Positions 41,049-51,730 of a stretch of 64,000 bases of DNA are shown in pieces; positions within the stretch are counted from its first letter, which is position 1; each line of letters begins with the position of its first letter. The position numbers and the translations under genes are program-made. The notes under the pieces are model-generated. The model worked only from the letters and a program-made list of their open reading frames with translations, had not been told where the DNA came from and did no database searches. The DNA is from Candidatus Calescibacterium sp. (GTDB lineage Bacteria; DRYD01). Location: NCBI GenBank assembly GCA_025059235.1, contig JANXCV010000003.1, positions 1-64,000 of the forward strand. The letters run 5' to 3'.

Positions 41049-41967
41049 ATTTGTCAAAGGAATAGTAGTGTTTGCTGACAGCAACGATGATAACGCTACT
41101 ACCTTCTTTAATAAAGCCAAGTCAATGGGAATAAATACCATTTTCATAGATACTAAACGTCTATCAATTGATTATGATATATTTACTGATATGAATAGCA
41201 TTAAATTTTTATCATCTGATGCTAAAAGATATAGTTATTTTGTCAGGGCTGTGAACTTAGTTCCACTTAACCCCTTTGCTTTCTCAAATACACAAAAATT
41301 TAATGAATACAGAAATTACTATTCCTTGATGTTCTCCTTCTTAGAAATACTACGCTCTTGGAATACAAAAGTTGTCAATCCTCCTTCTACTTTCTGGTGT
41401 CATTATTTTAAACCATATGTTTATGTGCTTGCAAAATCATACGGTATGGACATACCGCAAACTTTCGTAACTCCATCTTTTAGGGAAATATATAAAATCT
41501 ATAAAAACTACAAAAATTCTAATAAAAAAATTATATTCAAACCTATAGCAGGAGGTAAGACAGTAAAAATACTTGATGATTCTAATATAGAAAACTTCAA
41601 GATTTGCGGTGATGTTTATATTTTTCAGGAACTTATACACGGGCAAAATTTTAGAGTGTTTACTTTGGGCAATGAATACTTATGTTCTTTGGCATTAGAA
41701 TACGACACATCTAAAGCAATAGATTATAGGGATCTAGATCCTAAGGAGGTAAAAGTAAAAATAATAGAAGTTCCCGATGATATAAAGAAAAAATCTGTTA
41801 AGTTGGCAAATGGTATAGGGCTATATTTCTCAGGGATAGACTTCATTTTCAATCAACAAGGATATTATTTCCTAGACATTAATCCAGCCCCTATGTTTGT
41901 TGGTTTTGAATATCACTCCGGATTCCCAATTATCGAAAAAATTATAGATTATTTGCTATACTGTTAA
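41041..41967 (+). CDS. ATP-grasp (RimK-like) protein
   Basis: KKIIFKPIAGG…YIFQELIHGQNFRVFTLG…DINPAP. Confidence 0.7.
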   Translation: MNKFVKGIVVFADSNDDNATTFFNKAKSMGINTIFIDTKRLSIDYDIFTDMNSIKFLSSDAKRYSYFVRAVNLVPLNPFAFSNTQKFNEYRNYYSLMFSFLEILRSWNTKVVNPPSTFWCHYFKPYVYVLAKSYGMDIPQTFVTPSFREIYKIYKNYKNSNKKIIFKPIAGGKTVKILDDSNIENFKICGDVYIFQELIHGQNFRVFTLGNEYLCSLALEYDTSKAIDYRDLDPKEVKVKIIEVPDDIKKKSVKLANGIGLYFSGIDFIFNQQGYYFLDINPAPMFVGFEYHSGFPIIEKIIDYLLYC

Positions 41968-42198
41968 TCTCCATCAATTAGGAAATTCTGACCTGTAATG
42001 TAGGTATTATCTTAAGGTAATAGGGATGTAGAGAACTTTGCTATTTCCTCTCTTGTTCGGAAATATTTAGAAAAGATTTTATTAAAGACCTCCATGATTT
42101 AACAAATTTCTTAGATTTTCTACTGCACTGTTGAGAATTCTATTAAGCCCCTGTTAAAGTGAAGAAGCCTGCTGTAAAAAGCTTTCCATAGGGTTAGC

Positions 42199-42700
42199 AT
42201 GAAACTTCTAACATTGTATCACGAAGTGATATCACAAGTAGAAGCCTTCTATAATCTTACACAGCCAAAACCCAAAGCAGGAAGAAAGCCAACAATCTCA
42301 GACCACCTTCAGAAAAGCAAGACAGAAAAGAATTTACTCCAACCTCAGACAGTTCATGTTTTGGAGAGTTTAAATAGTGCTTATTCTTAAGTTTTTGAGT
42401 GGCAAAAAGCTAAAGCTCATAGTAGATAGCAAGATATTGCCAGTGGCAAACACAAACAGAGCAAGAACACAGAGAAACTTATACAGCACTCATTATGGCA
42501 AGAGAGTGCAGTTTGAAGAGCTTTACTACGGTGTGCTTGTGATGGTGTTGTGTGATAAGGCGAAGAGTGCTTGGCTTAGGAATTTGGTAGGGCTTGCTGA
42601 AGTGTATGGAGATAGAGGATACAAGGAAGACAAGTCCATAAGGCAGGTGGTAGAGGGTGTGATAAGCTGTGTGAAGAGTTTCAATGCTGTAGGTAGGTGA
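42199..42700 (+). pseudogene. Transposase remnant (DDE type), split into two ORFs
   Basis: KLKLIVDSKILPVANTNRARTQ…EVYGDRGYKEDKSIRQVVEGVISCVKSFNAVGR, frame broken near 42385. Confidence 0.65.
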
Positions 42701-42845
42701 TGCTATGGCTAATTTCTCACCCGACGTATGTTTGATCTATAATCAAATAAGTGAATACTACAATAACTGGGAAAAGTCTTGGTTTTGCGTAATATCTTTC
42801 TTTGAGATCGATTCAGAAGTATTTATGTCTCCTTTTTTTATACAT

Positions 42846-43703
42846 TCACAAACTTGTTTTATTAGTAGTATAATCGTTCATGAGATAACCTAGAATGAAA
42901 ATATCCATTATGATGAAAGGTAAGGAGCTAAACAAGTATATAAATCCTAACGTACAGTAGCACAGTATACTCATTAAATTCTGCAAAGCAAGACTCATAA
43001 TTAAAATGATAAGGGTTAATACTGTTAACTTTACCCAATTTTTTGTAGCAAGAACTACCGTCTTTTTCAGTATATCTTTTATGTTCCATCTATCTGTAGG
43101 ATTGTATTCTGAAAGTGCCAATAATACGAAAAATTTCAAGCTCATGGAAATACTTACATAAAAAAAGATATATATAATCGAGAAAAGGTAAACAATTAGA
43201 AAAGCCAATTCGTTTACTGGATTTGAAGTATATATCGGATATAATAGCATCAATAAAAAAGATCCTATAATGAGAAGTAAAATAACTGTGAAAGGTAGCA
43301 TAACTATTGAGTTAATAACAAATATTACAATACCCTCTTTAAAGGCAGAAGCGTAGTTGAAGTCTATTTTTGTATTTTTTTCTCTTAGTGCCAATGTGAA
43401 TCTGTATAGAAGTGAATGGTACCAAGCTGAAACTAGGAATAGGGATAGTATCAAAAAAAATGGATTATTTATGATGCTAACTACTATAACATCTCTTATA
43501 TTATTGCTTAATAATTCGATTGATTGATCAAGCCAATGATCCTTTTTGGGTAATGCGAAATTTTTGTTTATTTCTTCTGGATTTCCCTGTGAAGATACTT
43601 TATCAGTTTGGTTTTCAATTAAATTTTTTGTTCCACAATATGGACAAGCCGTCGTATTTTGTGGAAGTACGTTTTGACATTTAGAACACCTAAAAATATC
43701 CAT
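42846..43703 (-). CDS. Zinc-ribbon membrane protein
   Basis: CSKCQNVLPQNTTACPYCG then several TM segments. Confidence 0.65.
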   Translation of the reverse strand: MDIFRCSKCQNVLPQNTTACPYCGTKNLIENQTDKVSSQGNPEEINKNFALPKKDHWLDQSIELLSNNIRDVIVVSIINNPFFLILSLFLVSAWYHSLLYRFTLALREKNTKIDFNYASAFKEGIVIFVINSIVMLPFTVILLLIIGSFLLMLLYPIYTSNPVNELAFLIVYLFSIIYIFFYVSISMSLKFFVLLALSEYNPTDRWNIKDILKKTVVLATKNWVKLTVLTLIILIMSLALQNLMSILCYCTLGFIYLFSSLPFIIMDIFILGYLMNDYTTNKTSL

Positions 43704-43743
43704 CCGTAATATATAGGATTTTAATTTTTAGATATGATTCCTT

Positions 43744-44727
43744 TTACTGAATATTTTCTAGATATTTTTTTAGAGCTTCGACATTGTATTTCCTAATTTT
43801 GAAGGAATTTACTTTCAGGTATAATGGTAGATTTTCACTTGAAAAAATATGGCTTCTTATTAAGGAATTTTTATCGAATGATAAATGTGATAGAAGTTTT
43901 TTTATCCTAGAGTTATTGATTAATTCTGGGTTTTGGGTAACTTCTCTTATTATTCGCACGGTAACTAGGTATTTTGTAAATAGGTTATATCTAAACTTTT
44001 CAAAATTTTCTGCTAGGAATTCTATTTCCTTTTTGTTAATATAAGCGTATAGTATGTCTACTAAGATTTTTCTTATTTTCATAGACCTTATTTTCTTCTT
44101 AAAATTGCTCAGTATTTCGATTATTTTAACTATGTTTTCTAGAGTCAAGTTTGCTATGTACGGTGGATAACGTAGATTTTCTAGAAACCTGAAATAACTT
44201 TCAGATATTGTTTCACATTTTTCTAGTTCTGTTAGTATACTCCTCGATATTATGTTAACGCTTTCAGAAGATATAGAGTTTGGGTTTAGGTTAGAAAACA
44301 TATACCTTAAAAAAGTAATTCTGTCAACTTCTTCCATTTTGTTTAGTATTTTGTTTATAATTGAGTTAGTATAAATTTTGTTTTTAATTAACTTTATTGT
44401 TTTTATTGTCAGTATTATTGTTTTATAATATTCCAAAGAACTTGGTACGATAAAATCTATTAATTTTTCTAGAATCTTTAGAAAGTACTTATATATGTAC
44501 ATTGTTTTTTCCGAAAATTCGGTGGTTTCTGATATAAGGTTTAATATATCAATTACTATTGGGTAATTTTGACTATTTATTTTTTCCTTTATTTTATAGA
44601 GAAGTAGGGACTTGGTTTCGATATTTCCAAAAGTGGATATTTGTAAGAAAAGTTCTTTCTCTTTTAATACATCTATATCTTTTATACTGATTTCGTATAG
44701 TAGTTGTAGACTACTCATTTTGATCAT
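43744..44727 (-). CDS. Hypothetical all-helical protein
   Basis: Long ORF with RBS ggaggatgatc; no recognised domain. Confidence 0.6.
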   Translation of the reverse strand: MIKMSSLQLLYEISIKDIDVLKEKELFLQISTFGNIETKSLLLYKIKEKINSQNYPIVIDILNLISETTEFSEKTMYIYKYFLKILEKLIDFIVPSSLEYYKTIILTIKTIKLIKNKIYTNSIINKILNKMEEVDRITFLRYMFSNLNPNSISSESVNIISRSILTELEKCETISESYFRFLENLRYPPYIANLTLENIVKIIEILSNFKKKIRSMKIRKILVDILYAYINKKEIEFLAENFEKFRYNLFTKYLVTVRIIREVTQNPELINNSRIKKLLSHLSFDKNSLIRSHIFSSENLPLYLKVNSFKIRKYNVEALKKYLENIQ

Positions 44728-44779
44728 CCTCCCATAAAGAAGATACTAGTTTATGAAATCCTGATTTTTCATGATTATA

Positions 44780-44796
44780 TGTAAATTTTTCGTAAA
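44780..44796 (-). promoter_or_regulatory. TTTACG-N5-TTTACA direct-repeat box
   Basis: TGTAAA at 44780 and CGTAAA at 44791 on + strand, between divergent genes. Confidence 0.3.
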
Positions 44797-44903
44797 ATCA
44801 AACCGAAAATTTTTTCATAGTTTTTATTGGAAAGGATAATTTATTCCTTTTTAGAATTTTATAAACAAAATTACAAACAAAACTTTTGATATATAAGTAA
44901 GGC

Positions 44904-46391
44904 ATGACGATAGTACTTTTAGGATTGTACTTATTGTTTATAGCAATATTATTCTTCGTTCCTCATAGGCTTGTAAGGGGTACAAGTATTTTAGCAGGTT
45001 CTGTTATTGGTGTTTTCTCTTCATATCTCTTCTTTTCTTTCCTATCCTATGGAAATAACTCAATTTTCTCAATAGATCTGGGTATGAATTATGTTTTTAG
45101 AATTGACAATTTCAATGCATCACTTATTTTATTGAATGGACTGATATCTTTCTCTGTTCCCCTGGCAACTCATATAAAAGAAAGAGAGAGAGATTTTTAT
45201 ATATTGATGTTTACTGTTTTATTGGGTACTGCTGGTTTGTTTTTGACTCAAAATATAATCCTGTTCGTTTTGTTTTATGAATTGGCTAGCGTGCCCATGT
45301 ATTTTCTAATAGCTAGGTGGGGTAGTTGGGGTGTTACTCCATTCAGGAGAGTATCTCCTGATTTTGCAGCCTGGAAACTATTTTTGTATCTCCAAGTTGG
45401 TGGAGCTCTGGTCATGCTGGGCTTCTTTATTCTCCACTCGCTCGTCTTTGGATATGATATATTTACCGGTTGGAATTTTCAGGATTATGAAAAGATAGTC
45501 TCTAAAGGACAAGTTCTGATAGAGGAAGAATGGGTAGCAGTCTTGATATTCTTTTTATTCTTCATTGCTTTTGGTATAGAGGCAGCCTTAGTGCCTTTTC
45601 ACACTTGGTTACCCGATGGTCACTCTGCAGCTCCTTCTTCTATAAGCATGATCCTTGCAGGAGTACTGTTAAAAATGGGTACCTACGGAATACTTAGAGT
45701 TCCAATAGTATTTTTCCCCGAGGTAGCAGAAAAATATGGCATAGTCTTAATAGTTTTCGGTGTGTTAAACTTGGTGTACGGTGCTATAAATGCTTTTAGA
45801 CAGATAGATATAAAATACTTAATAGCGTATTCGAGTATAAGTCATATGGGAGCTATATTTATTGGTTTGGGAGCCAATAATGATCTAGGAATTGCTGCTG
45901 CTGTTTTTCAGATGGTTTCTCACGGATTGATATCAGCTTTACTATTCTCAATAGCTGGCTCACTACAGTACAGAACAAATACCAGACTTATAGATAATTA
46001 TGGTGGATTGTTGCGAATAATTCCGTTTATTGGTACTATGCTGGTTTTCGCTGGTATGGCTAATTTGGGGCTACCTGGTTTAAGCGGCTTTGTAGCAGAG
46101 CTGCTTTCTTTGAGTGCTCTTATTAAAAAATTGACCGGATATACGGGAGTGATTCTAGTAATTATATCTCTAATTGGGGTGTTTATAACTGCTGTGTATG
46201 TCCTAAATCTTATCGATAAAACTTTATACCGAAAGGTAAATCCCATTTATTCGAATATTGATGATGCTCATTGGGACGAAAAACTACATATGTTAGTTTT
46301 GTCTGCTTTTATCCTTATCTTGGGTATATTCCCGTTTGTTATAACCGATATCTCTAATCTATCTGAGATAAGAAAAATTTTGGGGATGTGA
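44904..46391 (+). CDS. nuoM: NADH-quinone oxidoreductase subunit M
   Basis: FYELASVPMYFLIARWG…AALVPFHTWLPDGHSAAPSSISMILAGVLLKMGTYGILR. Confidence 0.93.
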   Translation: MTIVLLGLYLLFIAILFFVPHRLVRGTSILAGSVIGVFSSYLFFSFLSYGNNSIFSIDLGMNYVFRIDNFNASLILLNGLISFSVPLATHIKERERDFYILMFTVLLGTAGLFLTQNIILFVLFYELASVPMYFLIARWGSWGVTPFRRVSPDFAAWKLFLYLQVGGALVMLGFFILHSLVFGYDIFTGWNFQDYEKIVSKGQVLIEEEWVAVLIFFLFFIAFGIEAALVPFHTWLPDGHSAAPSSISMILAGVLLKMGTYGILRVPIVFFPEVAEKYGIVLIVFGVLNLVYGAINAFRQIDIKYLIAYSSISHMGAIFIGLGANNDLGIAAAVFQMVSHGLISALLFSIAGSLQYRTNTRLIDNYGGLLRIIPFIGTMLVFAGMANLGLPGLSGFVAELLSLSALIKKLTGYTGVILVIISLIGVFITAVYVLNLIDKTLYRKVNPIYSNIDDAHWDEKLHMLVLSAFILILGIFPFVITDISNLSEIRKILGM

Positions 46392-46394
46392 AAA

Positions 46395-47882
46395 TTGATG
46401 GAATGGATAGCTAAACTAATACCGGAATTATGGTTATCTATAAATATACTCTTTTTCCTGGGTTTTTTGGGGATATGCAAATCTCGAGATGATTTTTTAT
46501 CTTTATATAATCTATTTATTTTCTCATGTATGGTTTTGGTAGGTACTGTTTTTTATCAACTTTTTCTCCTGGATGGTAGTAATTTAAGCCTGTATATAAA
46601 CGATATGTTTATCTACTCGAACGGTTTCTTTGAATTAATCTCGAAGTTGTTTATATCAATCGTTTCTATTTTTATAGCCATAATGTTTGGTGTTTATTTT
46701 AGGGGTGGAGATGAAAGGTTCAGTCACTTGTATTTTAGACCAGATATATTGCCACTATTTTTAATTGTTATCCTAGGTTCGTTTGCTATGGTATCTTCGA
46801 ACGATTTCCTTACTTTTCTGATAGGGTTTGAATTGGTTGCAGTTCCTTCTTACTTTATGATAGCAATGGATAACAAGAATAAACAGGCTCTTGAGGGAAG
46901 TATAAAGTATTTTCTTATTGGTTCCCTTTCAACTATTAGCTTGATAATTTCTATTCTTATTTTTTATCTGTACAGTGGATCTCTTGTTTTTAGTGCTAAT
47001 CTGAGTTTGCTAGGTTTGAACCTTTGGGGTGTAAAAGCAGCTTTCATATTCTTATTAGTTGGTTTTCTTATAAAATTAGCTGCCTTTCCTTTTTCTTTTT
47101 GGATCCAAGATGCCTACTATGCAAGTAGATCACCATACTTATTGGTTATATCTACTCTACCTAAATTATCTGTTTTGATAATCTTTTTGAAAATATTGTC
47201 ACATATTCATGATAATTATATTCTTGAGGTGTTAGGTGTATTTTCTATAGTTTCGATGATTGTAGGGACTTTTTGGGCTTTGACCAGTACTAATCTCAAA
47301 AAAATACTCGCTTTCTCTACGATTGCTAACGTAGGATATATACTCATACCTTTTTATAGTTGGGGTTCGAGTATGGCTTTTAATTCCCAAGCTATTGCTA
47401 TCAATTACTTTTATATTTTACAGTATGTTTTGTCTACGATATTGTTCATCTCTGTTATAATCTACCTGGAGGAGAAATATGATAGTTCTGATTTGGAAGT
47501 TTTGACGGGTGCGTTAAATAATAGTCCGGTATTGGTATGGTTTCTGGTTGTTTCGTTAGTTTCCCTGGCTGGACTTCCTCCTACTGCCGGTTTTGTAGCT
47601 AAATTCCTTCTTTTTGCCTACTCCTATCCTTCTGCTCCAATACTTGTATGGACAGGTATTATCACTAGTTTGATCTCCCTGTATTTCTACTATAGAATAG
47701 CTCAATATTTATATGTCAAAGGCAATAGTTCTAAGAAAACGAAAATAGAACTTGGTTTCTTACAGACCTTTTCTAATTCTTTGCTATCTGTTATAATAAT
47801 TCTGATAGGATTTCTCCCCTGGTTTGTGATAAACATTATTTACTTTGTTTCGTTTAGCTTATTTGATAATTTAGGCTTTTAG
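46395..47882 (+). CDS. nuoN: NADH-quinone oxidoreductase subunit N
   Basis: GFELVAVPSYFMIAMD…AAFPFSFWIQDAYYASRSPYLLVISTLPKLS. Confidence 0.9.
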   Translation: MMEWIAKLIPELWLSINILFFLGFLGICKSRDDFLSLYNLFIFSCMVLVGTVFYQLFLLDGSNLSLYINDMFIYSNGFFELISKLFISIVSIFIAIMFGVYFRGGDERFSHLYFRPDILPLFLIVILGSFAMVSSNDFLTFLIGFELVAVPSYFMIAMDNKNKQALEGSIKYFLIGSLSTISLIISILIFYLYSGSLVFSANLSLLGLNLWGVKAAFIFLLVGFLIKLAAFPFSFWIQDAYYASRSPYLLVISTLPKLSVLIIFLKILSHIHDNYILEVLGVFSIVSMIVGTFWALTSTNLKKILAFSTIANVGYILIPFYSWGSSMAFNSQAIAINYFYILQYVLSTILFISVIIYLEEKYDSSDLEVLTGALNNSPVLVWFLVVSLVSLAGLPPTAGFVAKFLLFAYSYPSAPILVWTGIITSLISLYFYYRIAQYLYVKGNSSKKTKIELGFLQTFSNSLLSVIIILIGFLPWFVINIIYFVSFSLFDNLGF

Positions 47883-47884
47883 TT

Positions 47885-48850
47885 ATGAGGGGACTACTTT
47901 ACTTTCTGGGATTTTTCTCTTTACTTTCTGTAGTTTTAGGTCATGGACATAAATTAACTGAAAAGATTTATTTAGAGCTATCGAGGGGAAACGTTTATCA
48001 AGCAGAGAGATTGGTGTATGAGGTTCTGGATGAGGATCCCCACAATATAGATGCTCTCTTTGCCAAATCAATTCTTATCGTAAAATATGCAGAAAGTTCA
48101 ACTGACTCAAAATTAAAAAATCAAAGATATTCTAAAGCTATGGAAATATTAGATTTTCTGAACAAGAAACTTAATGGTTTTTACTATTATCATTTTATAA
48201 GAGCTAAAGTTCTTGAAAACCTCGGAGCTGTTCAAGAGGCTATAAAAGAATATGACAATAGCATATTTCATAATCCCAGATTTATTGACTCTTATATTTC
48301 TAAGTCTTGGCTTTTTTGGAAGATGGGAAATATTTACGAAAGTTATAAAGTACTATGGCCAATAAAAGATAAATATAGAGCAAAAGTGCTAATAGGATGG
48401 TATAAATATCAAGAATCCGACTATTCCGAAGCAATGAAAAACTTTAATGAAATTATAGCTAACCCCATTCAGTTCAAATCGATAAAGGAAAATAGAGAAG
48501 TGCTCAATCAGTTATATTTTCAGATAATGTGGGTAAATTATAGAGCTAACCGTAACGATCTATACTGGATAAAACAAAATCTAAAATATAACACAAATAA
48601 TTATTACTATGTTGTATCGTCTGTGATATATGATCTGGTTGTCAAAAGAGACGATGAATTAGCGGTTAAACAGTGTTTATACAACATTTCTCTATATCCT
48701 GACAAACCATATCTTTTTTTCATTATGTATAACATACTGAAGAAGCACGATAGACAAGGTAGTAAGAATTATTTAATGTTCCTGAGGAAAGCAGTCGAAC
48801 TAGATATTTATAATCTTGATTTTAGGAGAGTTCTAGATAAAGAAGCATGA
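47885..48850 (+). CDS. Secreted TPR-repeat protein
   Basis: Signal-like N-terminus; GNVYQAERLVYEVLDEDPHNIDALFAKS and further TPRs. Confidence 0.65.
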   Translation: MRGLLYFLGFFSLLSVVLGHGHKLTEKIYLELSRGNVYQAERLVYEVLDEDPHNIDALFAKSILIVKYAESSTDSKLKNQRYSKAMEILDFLNKKLNGFYYYHFIRAKVLENLGAVQEAIKEYDNSIFHNPRFIDSYISKSWLFWKMGNIYESYKVLWPIKDKYRAKVLIGWYKYQESDYSEAMKNFNEIIANPIQFKSIKENREVLNQLYFQIMWVNYRANRNDLYWIKQNLKYNTNNYYYVVSSVIYDLVVKRDDELAVKQCLYNISLYPDKPYLFFIMYNILKKHDRQGSKNYLMFLRKAVELDIYNLDFRRVLDKEA

Positions 48851-49815
48851 ATGAAATTATAAATGAATATGTTAGGGTAATAGTAATATTTTTTAGGGAG
48901 ACAAATCCTTGGGTAATTGGCCCTATAGTTTTTATCTTCGGTGCAATCTTTGGAAGCTTTATTAATGTGTTGATTTATAGGCTACCTTTGGAAATGGATA
49001 TCGTGTTCAAACCTAGCTTTTGCCCAAAGTGTAAGAAGAATATAAGATGGTATCATAATATACCCATTTTTAGTTATTTGTTTTTAGGTGGAAAATGTGC
49101 TTACTGTAAAGAAAGGATAGATATCAGTTACTTTGTTATAGAAATACTGACCGCTTTATGTTTTTTACTCTTCTATGTTTTGTATGGTATAACCTGGGAT
49201 TTTCTAGTACTTTGCATTTTCTTCGTTTTATCACTGCCGGTTTTGATTATTGATTTTAAGTACCATATAATTCCTGACGAGCTTTCTATAGGGGGATTTA
49301 TTATAGGGTTATTTTTAGGATTGATTCACACTTTTATTGGGTTTGATAATAATGTTAATATAACGGTTAGTATTCTTGATAGTATTTTAGGTGTTTTGGT
49401 GGGGGTATTAATTTTTGGTGGTATATACTTTTTTTCGTTTTGGATATTTAAGAAGGAGGGTATGGGACTTGGGGATGTAAAATTTTCTGCTACCATAGGG
49501 GCTTTTCTAGGTTCAGCTCCATCACTCGTAGCCTTCCTACTGTCCTTTATCTATGGTTCACTATTCGGAATAATTCTAATGATATATAAAAGAATAAAAA
49601 ATACTAAAAAGATAAAGCTGTTGTCATATTTCAAAGATTTTAATGTTTCCAGCGATTACTTAACTTCTATAGTTAGAGTATACACATATCATACTGAGCT
49701 TGATCAACTGAAAAGTAGTTACATTGCTTTTGGTCCATACATGGTTTTGGCTGCTTGGACTTCTATATTCATATCTCATCAAATAACTGATATATTCCTG
49801 GGTGAAATCATATGA
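48847..49815 (+). CDS. pilD: Type IV prepilin peptidase
   Basis: CPKCKKNIRWYHNIPIFSYLFLGGKCAYC and GMGLGDVKF. Confidence 0.9.
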   Translation: MNEIINEYVRVIVIFFRETNPWVIGPIVFIFGAIFGSFINVLIYRLPLEMDIVFKPSFCPKCKKNIRWYHNIPIFSYLFLGGKCAYCKERIDISYFVIEILTALCFLLFYVLYGITWDFLVLCIFFVLSLPVLIIDFKYHIIPDELSIGGFIIGLFLGLIHTFIGFDNNVNITVSILDSILGVLVGVLIFGGIYFFSFWIFKKEGMGLGDVKFSATIGAFLGSAPSLVAFLLSFIYGSLFGIILMIYKRIKNTKKIKLLSYFKDFNVSSDYLTSIVRVYTYHTELDQLKSSYIAFGPYMVLAAWTSIFISHQITDIFLGEII

Positions 49816-50624
49816 GGTTATCTGTTTTACAGTTTAATCCTATTCACAAAAATGTTCAAGAAAATTATAAAGTTATAGAGAAATACCTAAAAAGCGAGAA
49901 TAATTCTATAGTTGTTTTACCTGAGTTATGTACAACAGGATATTTATTTGAAAGTAAGGATGAGTTGTATAATTTGGCCGAAGAAATTCCTGGAGGTAAG
50001 TTTTGTGAATTACTTTGTAACATAGCAAGGGATAATAATTTGATTATTGTTGCTGGATTAGCCGAAAGAGAAAAAAATAAGTTGTTTAATTCTGCAGTTA
50101 TTATCTCACCAGATGGTTATATCGGAAAATACAGGAAAATCAATCTTTTCTATAAAGAGAAGTTGATTTTTGAGAGAGGAGAAGAGTTACATGTTTTTAG
50201 GGTTAATTTTTGTGGTAGGAATATACAAATAGGAGTAATGATTTGTTTTGATTGGTTTTTCCCAGAAATAGCGAGAAGGTTGAAGATTATGGGTGCTTCT
50301 ATTATTGCTCACCCTTCTAATTTGGTCTTACCATACTGTCCTAAAGCTATGCCTATAAGAGCACTAGAAAATAAACTATACACTATTACAGCTAATAGAA
50401 TTGGTACTGAAAAATCTGAAAATGAAATTTTGAAGTTCATTGGGCAATCTGTTATATGTTCTCCAAAAGCAGAGTATCTTTTGAAATTATCTGAAGATGA
50501 TTGTGGGATATTTACCGTTCAAATCGATCCTGAAATTGAAGAAAAGGTTACTAATCTGAATTATCTTTCAGAAGATCTCAGAGAATTATATAAAAGACTA
50601 CCTGCTAATTTTCTTGATTTCTGA
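49812..50624 (+). CDS. Carbon-nitrogen hydrolase (nitrilase superfamily)
   Basis: VVLPELCTTGY, KYRKINLF, GVMICFDWFFPE (E-K-C triad). Confidence 0.87.
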   Translation: MRLSVLQFNPIHKNVQENYKVIEKYLKSENNSIVVLPELCTTGYLFESKDELYNLAEEIPGGKFCELLCNIARDNNLIIVAGLAEREKNKLFNSAVIISPDGYIGKYRKINLFYKEKLIFERGEELHVFRVNFCGRNIQIGVMICFDWFFPEIARRLKIMGASIIAHPSNLVLPYCPKAMPIRALENKLYTITANRIGTEKSENEILKFIGQSVICSPKAEYLLKLSEDDCGIFTVQIDPEIEEKVTNLNYLSEDLRELYKRLPANFLDF

Positions 50625-51705
50625 GAATAAGTAGTATTAAAAAGAAGCTCAACGTTGATAGTATAAACCCGTTAATGAATAACCAGATATATCCTTTTTC
50701 AATCATTACTGACGATAACAAAGCTCCCGATAGATTTGAAAAAGAGAACGTCGATGATACTAATGTTATTGATGTTATTTTTTCGTTATTATTCTTAGAC
50801 AAATATTCTATATTTCCTAGGTATAGAGCTGTAAATGATAGTCCAAGTATAAGCTGTAATAATGCTAAAATCCAAAAATTTTTAAACATAGGGAAAAAGA
50901 GGAAATAAATGGCTGAGAGAATATATCCTGTAGATATCAGAAGCATTAGACTTCTATTTTTTTTGTCAACGAACATATATATTATCGGGTTAGATATTGT
51001 TTGGGCAATTATGTTGATGGCATGAAGGATTCCTATAATGTGAATATTGTAGTTGTAGTAGCTAAGGAGTATATAAGAGAAGTATAACCATATTCCTGCT
51101 GCTCCTGTGTGCCTCAAGAATAAAGCTAGATATATGAACCAATTTTTTTTGAGTATTTCCAAGGAATTGAGCTTTTTTTCTTCTTCATATCCTTGCTCTT
51201 TACTAAATATAGGATATACAAAGCTGAATATTAGTGAAATTAGAAAAAGAAAAGAAATGATAAATATCATTGTTTTATAGTTTCCTATCATGCCTCCTAG
51301 CAGGTAACCTATTATGAAACCTAGTGATGATATACCTATGGTTATTCCTTTATTTTGTGATCTAGACATATTGATTCCTACAAATGAGGAGCCAAGATAA
51401 CCGATCATAAATACTATAAAGCTAAGCAAAATATAGCTTTTTACAGATGTAAGTAAAATTAGAAGTATAATGTTTAGGAGGATTATTATTTGGGTTATTG
51501 AGTTTTTATTTTTTGATTTTTCTATGAAGTTTGATAGGGAGAAACCTGATATAACCGATCCAAGTGAAAAAAGAGAACCTATTATTCCTATTGATTTTTC
51601 AGGTAAGTTATATTCTTGAATAATCAGGGGCAAAAACAAATATAAGGTAGAAAAGAAAGAAAAATAGTTCATTATATTGAAACCAAGGATAATATCCTTC
51701 AGCAA
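50605..51705 (-). CDS. MFS transporter
   Basis: About 12 hydrophobic segments; weak family motifs. Confidence 0.65.
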   Translation of the reverse strand: MLKDIILGFNIMNYFSFFSTLYLFLPLIIQEYNLPEKSIGIIGSLFSLGSVISGFSLSNFIEKSKNKNSITQIIILLNIILLILLTSVKSYILLSFIVFMIGYLGSSFVGINMSRSQNKGITIGISSLGFIIGYLLGGMIGNYKTMIFIISFLFLISLIFSFVYPIFSKEQGYEEEKKLNSLEILKKNWFIYLALFLRHTGAAGIWLYFSYILLSYYNYNIHIIGILHAINIIAQTISNPIIYMFVDKKNRSLMLLISTGYILSAIYFLFFPMFKNFWILALLQLILGLSFTALYLGNIEYLSKNNNEKITSITLVSSTFSFSNLSGALLSSVMIEKGYIWLFINGFILSTLSFFLILLILRNQEN

Positions 51706-51730
51706 GTTTTTGAGTACTTTCCCCGATTTT

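Noticed and set aside
44832-44852. Inverted repeat AAAGGATAATTTATTCCTTT upstream of nuoM
   Set aside because: Only six-base arms in very AT-rich DNA; too weak to claim as an operator
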